The notes under the pieces: generated by a model
The model's database searches: none
What the model saw: only the letters and a program-made list of their open reading frames with translations
What the model was told of the DNA's origin: nothing
Program-made: the position numbers and the translations under genes
Shown: positions 1 through 6,015 of the stretch, in pieces
Layout of the letters: each line of letters begins with the position of its first letter
How positions within the stretch are numbered: the stretch's first letter is position 1
Source: an uncultured Gallionellaceae bacterium
Lineage (GTDB): Bacteria; Pseudomonadota; Gammaproteobacteria; Burkholderiales; Sulfuricellaceae
Assembly: GCA_937873435.1 (NCBI GenBank)
Contig: CALMWM010000381.1
Span: 1 to 6,015, forward strand
Direction of reading: 5' to 3'
Length of the DNA stretch: 6,015 nucleotides

Positions 1-1068
1 GACAAGGTAATCCTCGACAGCCACGGCCTGCAAGACCTGATCGGCGGGAAGACCGTGCTGGTCAGCGGTGCCGGCGGTTCGATCGGTTCGGAACTATGCC
101 GCCAGATCGCCAAATTCGAACCGGCACGACTGGTGCTGTTGGAACTCAACGAACTCGCGCTGTACCGCATGGAACAGGAGTTTCGCGAGCGTTTCCCCGA
201 ATTGCCGATCGTGTGCGCCATCGGCGACATCAAAAACCGGCGGCGGGTAGACGAATTGATGCGCCGATTCGCGCCTTCAACGGTATTCCACGCCGCCGCC
301 TACAAACACGTCCCGCTGATGGAAAACGAGAATGCCTGGGAAGCGGTGCGCAACAATATTCTCGGCAGCTATACCCTGGCGCGCTCGGCGCAAGAGCACG
401 GCGTGGATAAGTTCGTGATGATCTCCACCGACAAGGCGGTCAACCCCACCAATGTGATGGGGGCCAGCAAACGGCTGGCGGAAATGGTCTGCCAGGGATT
501 GCAGCAAAACAGCGGCACAGCTTTCCTCATCGTGCGTTTCGGCAACGTGCTGGGCAGTACCGGCAGCGTGATTCCCAAATTTCACGAACAGATCGCCAAG
601 GGCGGGCCGGTCACGGTCACCCACCCCGACATCATCCGCTATTTCATGTCCATCCCCGAGGCCGCGCAACTGGTGCTCCAAGCCGCGTTGATGGGTAACG
701 GCGGCGAAATCTTCGTTCTCGACATGGGGGAGCCGGTGAAAATCGCCGATTTGGCGCGCGACATGATCCGCCTCTCGGGATTCAGCGAAGAGGAAATCCG
801 CATCGTCTACACCGGACTGCGCCCCGGCGAAAAACTGTTCGAGGAACTGCTGGCCGACGGCGAACACACTTTACCCACTCCGCACCCCAAGCTGCGCATC
901 GCCAAGGCACGCAGTGTCGATCAGCAATGGCTGGGCAGCTTTCTGGCCTGGCTCAAGCAGGACGACACCCCGGAAGAAATCGAACTGAAGTTGGCACTCG
1001 GTCGCTGGGTGCCGGAATACAAATGGCAACAACAGCCGGGGATTATTCAGCGCAGAAGAGGGGTTTGA
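1..1068 (+). CDS. UDP-sugar 4,6-dehydratase/epimerase, WbpM/CapD/FlaA1 family (5' end missing)
   Basis: The frame is open from base 1, so the gene starts upstream of the window; 355 C-terminal residues are visible. This is the soluble short-chain dehydrogenase (extended SDR) domain, which in this family follows an N-terminal multi-pass membrane region lying off-window. Seen: the NAD(P)-binding loop GAGGSIG at residues 23-29 of the visible part; AAAYKHVPLME after strand 4; STDKA with Ser142; then MGASK, giving Met153 and Lys157. A Ser-Met-Lys arrangement, with Met in place of the usual SDR Tyr, is typical of WbpM-like UDP-GlcNAc 4,6-dehydratases. RPGEKLFEEL near the C-terminus is another family hallmark. 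The inferred role is making a 4-keto-6-deoxy sugar nucleotide for O-antigen, capsule or exopolysaccharide. The GTG at 55 is internal, because conserved residues (LDSHGLQDLIGGKTVLV) run across it. The substrate cannot be fixed from sequence alone. It converges on dbpA 13 bases downstream. Confidence 0.93.
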   Translation, partial: DKVILDSHGLQDLIGGKTVLVSGAGGSIGSELCRQIAKFEPARLVLLELNELALYRMEQEFRERFPELPIVCAIGDIKNRRRVDELMRRFAPSTVFHAAAYKHVPLMENENAWEAVRNNILGSYTLARSAQEHGVDKFVMISTDKAVNPTNVMGASKRLAEMVCQGLQQNSGTAFLIVRFGNVLGSTGSVIPKFHEQIAKGGPVTVTHPDIIRYFMSIPEAAQLVLQAALMGNGGEIFVLDMGEPVKIADLARDMIRLSGFSEEEIRIVYTGLRPGEKLFEELLADGEHTLPTPHPKLRIAKARSVDQQWLGSFLAWLKQDDTPEEIELKLALGRWVPEYKWQQQPGIIQRRRGV

Positions 1069-1081
1069 TAGAGCAGGCGGA

Positions 1082-2509
<1,428 letters not shown>

Positions 2510-2563
2510 GCGCAATTATCCCATCCTGCGCCGATGTGCGCCCGGAAAATTTGATCGGGGCTA

Positions 2564-4171
2564 CTACAAGCGCTTCAGCGGAATATCGTATTTCTTCAAC
2601 GCATAGCCCATCTGGCGTGGTGTCAGATTAAGCAGGCGGGCGGCCTTGGCCTGCACCCAGCCGCATTTTTCCATCGCCTGGATCAACTGCTCGCGTTCAC
2701 CCAGCACCTGTTCGCCGGGCGGGGCTTCCTCCTGGACGAAGTCGCTTTCCGCTTCGATCGGCGCCGGTGCGGCGTGTCCACTGGCAATGATCGGGATGCC
2801 GGTATGGGTGCGGGCATAATTGCCCAGCGCCGAGGAAAAACACAGCCCCTTCTGGCACATCAGGTCGGCGTGGCGGATCGTGTTGCCGCGCGACATGGTC
2901 GCCATGCGCTCGATGCAGTTTTCCAGTTCGCGCACATTGCCCGGCCAGCCGCATTGCGACATGGTTTGCACGGCTTCCGTACTGAGGCTGAGATGGCGCT
3001 TGTTGTCGCGGTTGAATTTTTCCAGGAAAAACTCCGCCAGCAACGGAATATCGTCGCGCCGGTCGCGTAGCGGCGGCAGGAAGATCGACACCACGTTGAT
3101 GCGGAAATACAGGTCGGCGCGGAACTCTTCCTTTTTGACCATTTCTTCCAGGTTGCGGTTAGTCGCAGTCACCAAGCGCACGTTGACCTTGATGGTGCGG
3201 TTGCCGCCGACACGCTCGAACTCGCGTTCCTGCAAGACACGCAACAGTTTGGCCTGGAACGACGGCGAAATATCGCCGATCTCGTCGAGGAACAGGGTTC
3301 CGCCGTGCGCCATTTCGAAGCGCCCCTTGCGTTCCTGGGTGGCCCCAGTGAAAGCGCCCTTCTCGTGGCCAAACAGTTCGGATTCCAGCAAACTTTCCGG
3401 CAACGCCGCGCAGTTGAGTTTGACGAACGGGCCGTCCTTGCGCGGACTGAGGTAATGGATGGCACGCGCGATGGCTTCCTTGCCGGTGCCGGATTCGCCG
3501 CGCAGCAGGATGGTGGATTTGCCCGGCGCGGCTTGATGCACGTCGGCGAACACCTGCTGCATCCGCTTGCTGGCCCCGATCACGTTGTCGAGGCTGAATT
3601 TTCCTTGCAATTCCTTTTGCAGGCGAAATTTATCCTGCATCAACTGCTCGCGCTCCGCCGCCACATTCTGGTGCAGGCGCACCGTTTGGCCGATCAGGTT
3701 GGCGACCATGTAGAGGAAGCGAACATCCTTGCGGAAATTCCCCGCCGTGGGGCTGCCCTCGCGGTCCACGCTGAGTACGCCGATGCACTCCCGTCCCACC
3801 TTGATCGGCACGCCGATAAAGGCAATTTTTTGGCCTTCCAGTTTGCGCGCCCCGGTGCGGTTGAGGAACAGCGGTTCCTTGGAAATATCGGGGATCACCG
3901 CCGGCACGCAGGTTTGCAGGATGCGCCCGGTGACGCCCTCTCCGATCATGAAACGCCCGCGTCCGATCTCGTCGTCGCTCAAACCGATGGCGGCAACCGC
4001 ACGCAATTCACCATCCTGGAGCAGGCTCGCCACACTTCGGTGCATCTGCAAGTGGGAAGACAGCAGATTAAGCACTTCGCGCAAAGTCTTGTGCAGGTCG
4101 AGCGACGATGCCAATACCTTGCTGATCTCATAGATCGTGGACAACTCAATTGATTCTATATCGCCTGACAT
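2564..4171 (-). CDS. nifA: NifA, sigma-54-dependent activator of nitrogen fixation genes (oxygen-sensitive type)
   Basis: The protein has 535 residues and the three-part layout of NifA. An N-terminal GAF domain (about 20-165) comes first. The AAA+ sigma-54 interaction domain (about 195-430) follows, with Walker A GESGTGKE 225-232, the sigma-54-contacting GAFTGA loop 272-277 and Walker B GGTLFLDEIGD 290-300. A variable linker leads to a C-terminal Fis-type helix-turn-helix (about 500-530, ending MGYALKKYDIPLKRL). Cysteines 407, 419, 439 and 444 form C-X11-C-X19-C-X4-C, the signature of NifA proteins that sense oxygen or redox state themselves; it is absent from NifL-controlled enterobacterial NifA. 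The start is ATG 4171, because AGAGGA (4178-4183) lies six bases before it and homology begins there (MSGDIESIELSTIYEISKVL). A longer open frame reaches 4306, but its extra 45 residues look random and contain the promoter. A double stop (TAGTAG) ends the gene. Role: activates nif promoters under low oxygen and nitrogen limitation. Confidence 0.96.
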   Translation of the reverse strand: MSGDIESIELSTIYEISKVLASSLDLHKTLREVLNLLSSHLQMHRSVASLLQDGELRAVAAIGLSDDEIGRGRFMIGEGVTGRILQTCVPAVIPDISKEPLFLNRTGARKLEGQKIAFIGVPIKVGRECIGVLSVDREGSPTAGNFRKDVRFLYMVANLIGQTVRLHQNVAAEREQLMQDKFRLQKELQGKFSLDNVIGASKRMQQVFADVHQAAPGKSTILLRGESGTGKEAIARAIHYLSPRKDGPFVKLNCAALPESLLESELFGHEKGAFTGATQERKGRFEMAHGGTLFLDEIGDISPSFQAKLLRVLQEREFERVGGNRTIKVNVRLVTATNRNLEEMVKKEEFRADLYFRINVVSIFLPPLRDRRDDIPLLAEFFLEKFNRDNKRHLSLSTEAVQTMSQCGWPGNVRELENCIERMATMSRGNTIRHADLMCQKGLCFSSALGNYARTHTGIPIIASGHAAPAPIEAESDFVQEEAPPGEQVLGEREQLIQAMEKCGWVQAKAARLLNLTPRQMGYALKKYDIPLKRL

Positions 4172-4177
4172 CACATT

Positions 4178-4183
4178 TCCTCT
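4178..4183 (-). promoter_or_regulatory. nifA ribosome binding site AGAGGA
   Basis: On the minus strand AGAGGA precedes the ATG at 4171 with a six-base spacer. This decides the start codon, since the open frame extends 135 bases further upstream without any comparable site. Confidence 0.8.
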
Positions 4184-4204
4184 GGAACAATTACGCCAAC
4201 AACC

Positions 4205-4220
4205 AGCAATTCTCGGGCCA
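4205..4220 (-). promoter_or_regulatory. sigma-54 (RpoN) -24/-12 promoter of nifA
   Basis: The minus strand reads TGGCCCGAGAATTGCT. Against the consensus TGGCACG-N4-TTGC(A/T) it differs at one position (A to C in the -24 element) and keeps the obligatory GG-N10-GC spacing. The predicted start of transcription is near 4194 (a G on the minus strand), giving a leader of about 23 bases before the nifA ATG. It would need an activator such as NtrC or NifA itself. I found no TGT-N10-ACA NifA site and no convincing NtrC palindrome between 4220 and 5400, so the activator is unknown. Confidence 0.72.
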
Positions 4221-4233
4221 GCCTTTGAAAGGC
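4221..4233. repeat. Palindrome GCCTTT-G-AAAGGC next to the nifA -24 element
   Basis: A perfect 6-bp inverted repeat with one central base directly abuts the upstream edge of the sigma-54 promoter. A second, shorter palindrome (CTCGA-AA-TCGAG, 4240-4251) follows 6 bases later. Either could be an operator, but no known regulator site is recognised. Confidence 0.4.
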
Positions 4234-4365
4234 GGCTCGCTCGAAATCGAGGTGTCCTGCCGACTAAGAAAATACCCGCATGGGCGCAAAGGTAAATACA
4301 TTGCACTCGTGGCCGATAAAGGAAATATCAGGGACAAAACTCCAATTAACTCGATCGAGGATATG

Positions 4366-4518
4366 ATGGAACTCTACATGACTTTGACTACCGCTTTCGG
4401 TTTGCCAATAATTTGGTGGCTCTTCACCCGCCCTCAGACCGCCAGCGACCAGCGCAAGGGCACCACAAAACACCATGAGCAAAGCATCGCAAAAGCAAAC
4501 TTGCCGGATATATCATGA
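4366..4518 (+). CDS. Possible small membrane protein, 50 residues (doubtful)
   Basis: No family is recognised. The frame encodes an N-terminal hydrophobic stretch (about residues 5-20: MTLTTAFGLPIIWWLF) followed by a charged tail with Arg, Lys and His, as in single-span small membrane proteins. GAGG at 4357-4360 lies five bases before ATG 4366; an ATG at 4363 is also in frame. Codons in the middle (about residues 19-33) mostly end in G or C, as in the neighbouring real genes. The frame is open further upstream, back to 4150 inside nifA, but that part overlaps the nifA start and promoter and is not credible as coding. It reads divergently from nifA. A minus-strand open frame covers the same bases. 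Without homologues this remains a guess. Confidence 0.25.
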   Translation: MELYMTLTTAFGLPIIWWLFTRPQTASDQRKGTTKHHEQSIAKANLPDIS

Positions 4519-4726
4519 ATTCGCGTGGTGCGTGTCACGTTTCAGAAAGTCTGACTACATCAGACCGGTTGCCCACGCGACCGCCGACAAATGGCTGTTG
4601 AGCCAAAGGCAACTCCCGCTGAAGATGCGCCAGGGCTACCCCACCACTCGTATACAGCTTTGGACAAGCGGCGAAGAAACAATCCATTGCAGATTACGCT
4701 GCTTTGTTAATAAAACTGTCCAATAA
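4475..4726 (+). CDS. Hypothetical ORF, 83 residues (doubtful)
   Basis: No family is recognised. The ATG at 4475 has no visible ribosome binding site (it follows ACAAAACACC), and the frame overlaps the 3' end of the preceding small ORF by 44 bases in another frame. A stretch near 4575-4650 has many codons ending in G or C and the local composition is GC-rich, which hints at coding or at a decayed gene. The remainder (Cys- and Arg-rich ends) does not look like a conserved protein. It ends just where the AT-rich non-coding stretch begins. It could be a gene remnant or chance. Confidence 0.18.
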   Translation: MSKASQKQTCRIYHEFAWCVSRFRKSDYIRPVAHATADKWLLSQRQLPLKMRQGYPTTRIQLWTSGEETIHCRLRCFVNKTVQ

Positions 4727-4776
4727 CCTTCCTAACCCCACGTCGCATATATTGTTTTTGAGTTGCCCACAACTTC

Positions 4777-4797
4777 TGTGGATAAAACAGTGCATAA
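4777..4797 (-). promoter_or_regulatory. Pair of DnaA-box-like 9-mers
   Basis: The minus strand carries TTATCCACA (4777-4785), an exact match to the DnaA-box consensus. Twelve bases away in the same orientation is TTATGCACT (4789-4797), 8 of 9 against TTATNCACA. Weaker relatives lie at 4763-4771 (TTGCCCACA, plus strand), 4823-4831 (TTATCCCAA, minus) and 4952-4960 (TAATCCACA, minus). Immediately to the right is the most AT-rich stretch of the window. This could be an origin-like or DnaA-regulated site; a perfect 9-mer can also arise by chance. Confidence 0.45.
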
Positions 4798-5002
4798 CTT
4801 GTAAAAATAGCGCTTAAGTGAATTGGGATAAAGGATTTTCCCAAAACGGTCAAAAAATCATCACAACAATTCCCCTTAATATTCAATGTATTATAAATTT
4901 GCTGTGATTTCATTGCGATAGCATCATCCTCATAATGTCAAGCGTATTAACTGTGGATTAAAGCCCACATGACAGACATGATTTCGCGCAAATTGCAATA
5001 GG

Positions 5003-5023
5003 TTTTATGCGAAACGCATAAAA
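5003..5023. repeat. Perfect 9-bp inverted repeat (hairpin)
   Basis: The arms are TTTTATGCG (5003-5011) and CGCATAAAA (5015-5023), with an AAA loop. Because the 3' arm ends in A on both strands, it is not an intrinsic terminator with a U-tail; an operator or structural element is more likely. A second inverted pair, CGCAAATT (4987-4994) and AATTTGCG (5056-5063), surrounds it. Confidence 0.6.
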
Positions 5024-5436
5024 ATGAGCTTGTACACGCCGATCATCTCACACCTAATTTGCGTAGCGCCCTTCGGCAAGACTACCGCTCATCGGACTAT
5101 CCGAATTAACGGGAACACTTCTGTTATAGTGCAGCAGACCTCAAGCTGACAAATACGTCTGTTTTAAGAATTTATAACTCTCCGTTGAACGGGTTTGAAG
5201 CATGTGCAGCGCTAAATCAGTTTACGTGCAAGCTTTAAACCTCGGCCTAGCGTTCCAGAACCAAGCATTTCCGCATCACTGTCAATTTTTTCCTTGATGT
5301 CCTCACTACCTGCCGAAGCAGTGTAAGCAAATTGCGTTCGACAGCGAAAATCTGAGAGTCAGAAAGCAGGTGGTATGCGTTTTCGGCAAACACTGGTCAT
5401 CAGCCCCATGCCGCGCCGCCACCACTAGTTAGCACC

Positions 5437-5441
5437 AGGAG
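5437..5441 (+). promoter_or_regulatory. Ribosome binding site AGGAG of the glucan synthase gene
   Basis: AGGAG is followed by a six-base spacer (AACGCC) and then ATC GTC ATC in the glucan synthase frame. There is no ATG, GTG or TTG in frame between the upstream stop TAG (5430-5432) and TTG 5517, so this strong site points to a non-standard ATC start at 5448. Confidence 0.55.
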
Positions 5442-5447
5442 AACGCC

Positions 5448-6015
5448 ATCGTCATCAAAGAGTTCGGATTTTCGGCACGCGCACGGAATACGCTAAGTAG
5501 CGACCGGGACACCGAGTTGCTGCGTTCGGAACTGTTCAGCATCGAACAGCTGAAGCGTCACGCGGTAACGCTGGCCGGCCAGCATAAAATCGATCCACAT
5601 CCTGGGCCGGACAAGTTACTGCCACGACTGGCGGACAATGCACGCGTACTGCTGGCAGCCTACGACGTGGTGACGGCTGCCGCGCCGGGACAACGGATCG
5701 TCCCGGCCGAGGCCTGGCTGCTCGACAATTTCTACCTGATCGAGCAACAGATCGGCCAAGCGCGCCGCCATCTGCCGCGCGGGTACAGCCGCCAGTTGCC
5801 GCGTCTGGCCGATGGCCCGTCGGTCGGGTTCCCGCGCATTTACGACTTGGCGCTGGAGTTGATCTCCCACATGGACGGGCGTGTCGATAGCGACAACGCC
5901 ACCCACTTCGTCGCCGCCTACCAGAGCGCCGAACCCTTGAAGCTGGGCGAGTTGTGGGCATTCCCGATCATGTTGCAATTGGCGCTGCTGGAAAACCTGC
6001 GCCGCGTCGGCTTGC
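5448..6015 (+). CDS. ndvB: Cyclic beta-1,2-glucan synthase, N-terminal part (3' end missing)
   Basis: The frame opens after TAG 5430-5432 and runs off the right end; 189 residues are visible if ATC 5448 is the start. They match the N-terminal region of NdvB/ChvB-type enzymes that precedes the membrane segments: LLRSELFSIEQLKRHA (24-39), LLPRLADN (57-64), WLLDNFYLIEQQI (90-102), RRHLPRGYSRQLPRLADGP (106-124), PRIYDLALELISHMDGRVD (129-147) and LGELWAFPIMLQLALLENLR. The whole protein in this family is very large (well over 2,000 residues), with a glycosyltransferase GT84 part and a C-terminal GH94 phosphorylase part, neither visible here. It sits in the inner membrane and makes periplasmic cyclic glucans used in osmoadaptation and, in rhizobia and agrobacteria, host interaction. 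The start is uncertain: ATC 5448 has the strong AGGAG site, whereas TTG 5517 is the first ordinary start codon but has a poor site. The family call is from remembered motifs. Confidence 0.85.
   Translation, partial: MVIKEFGFSARARNTLSSDRDTELLRSELFSIEQLKRHAVTLAGQHKIDPHPGPDKLLPRLADNARVLLAAYDVVTAAAPGQRIVPAEAWLLDNFYLIEQQIGQARRHLPRGYSRQLPRLADGPSVGFPRIYDLALELISHMDGRVDSDNATHFVAAYQSAEPLKLGELWAFPIMLQLALLENLRRVGL

Larger units (their letters stand above)
4727..5447. other. AT-rich intergenic region with DnaA-box-like sites and inverted repeats
   Basis: About 720 bases without a convincing gene. Composition drops sharply: 4801-4920 is about 31% GC by hand count, against visibly GC-rich flanking genes. 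It holds DnaA-box-like 9-mers (4763-4960), inverted repeats TTGGGA/TCCCAA (4823-4828 and 4839-4844), a perfect 9-bp stem (5003-5023), short palindromes CCGTT-G-AACGG (5182-5192) and GTTC-CA-GAAC (about 5252-5261), and a possible 17-codon leader ORF (5375-5428). I see no convincing sigma-70 promoter with proper -35/-10 spacing and no GC-rich hairpin followed by a T-run; the T-run at 5285-5291 lacks a stem. Confidence 0.6.

Noticed and set aside
3305..4153. Long plus-strand frame opposite nifA (282 codons)
   Set aside because: It is an antisense shadow of nifA with no recognisable domain.
4172..4306. Longer NifA reading frame starting at 4306
   Set aside because: The extra 45 residues do not resemble NifA, they cover the sigma-54 promoter, and the ATG at 4171 has a strong, well-spaced ribosome binding site.
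4150..4365. Plus-strand extension of the small ORF back to 4150
   Set aside because: It overlaps the nifA 5' end and promoter on the opposite strand and shows no coding character.
4264..4482. Minus-strand 72-codon frame with a signal-peptide-like start (MVFCGALALVAGGLRAG)
   Set aside because: There is no ribosome binding site before the TTG or ATG, codon choice is mixed, and it is antisense to a frame with a better site and better codon use.
4985..5014. dif-like Xer recombination site: minus strand reads GTTTCGCATAA, matching a XerC arm
   Set aside because: After a six-base spacer the expected XerD arm (like TTATGTTAAAT) is absent, and the match is explained by the hairpin at 5003-5023.
5106..5178. 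Sigma-70 promoters for the glucan synthase gene (TATAGT 5125-5130, TATAAC 5173-5178)
   Set aside because: Neither has a -35 hexamer at 16-18 bases; the nearest candidates are 13 and 21 bases away.
4221..5400. NifA upstream activator site TGT-N10-ACA
   Set aside because: I checked the TGT occurrences in this stretch and none has ACA at the right distance.
5536..5978. Minus-strand frames opposite the glucan synthase gene
   Set aside because: Low-complexity, Arg/Ala/Pro-rich translations opposite a frame with clear family motifs.

Overview
The window reads as chromosomal DNA from a GC-rich, diazotrophic proteobacterium. A betaproteobacterium is my best guess, from DbpA and NifA of proteobacterial type and from codon use; this is inference, not a database match. 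Four protein genes are recognisable. Two of them run off the window ends.

Layout: (1) 1-1068 (+) is the 3' part of a membrane-type nucleotide-sugar 4,6-dehydratase of the WbpM/CapD/FlaA1 family, a surface-polysaccharide gene. (2) It converges, with a 13-base gap, on dbpA (1082-2509, -), a DEAD-box RNA helicase acting on 23S rRNA during 50S assembly. (3) Upstream of dbpA on the same strand lies nifA (2564-4171, -), the sigma-54-dependent activator of nitrogen fixation genes. It carries the complete four-cysteine signature of oxygen-sensitive NifA proteins. A near-consensus sigma-54 -24/-12 promoter sits just upstream of it (4205-4220), followed by a strong ribosome binding site. (4) About 1.3 kb between nifA and the next clear gene holds only two doubtful small ORFs (4366-4518 and 4475-4726) and an AT-rich non-coding stretch. 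That stretch contains DnaA-box-like 9-mers, inverted repeats and a perfect 9-bp stem. (5) At 5448 a long (+) frame opens and runs off the right end. It matches the N-terminal part of cyclic beta-1,2-glucan synthase (NdvB/ChvB). Its best ribosome binding site points to an ATC codon rather than ATG, GTG or TTG.

How the genes fit together: nifA appears to be self-contained, with its own sigma-54 promoter and no nifL beside it, so oxygen sensing is probably intrinsic to the protein. The two carbohydrate genes at the edges concern the cell envelope or periplasm and have no direct mechanistic link to NifA that the sequence shows. The points most worth following are the nifA promoter, the AUC-like start of the glucan synthase gene, and the DnaA-box-like AT-rich region. 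I see no CRISPR array, tRNA, rRNA or intact mobile element.
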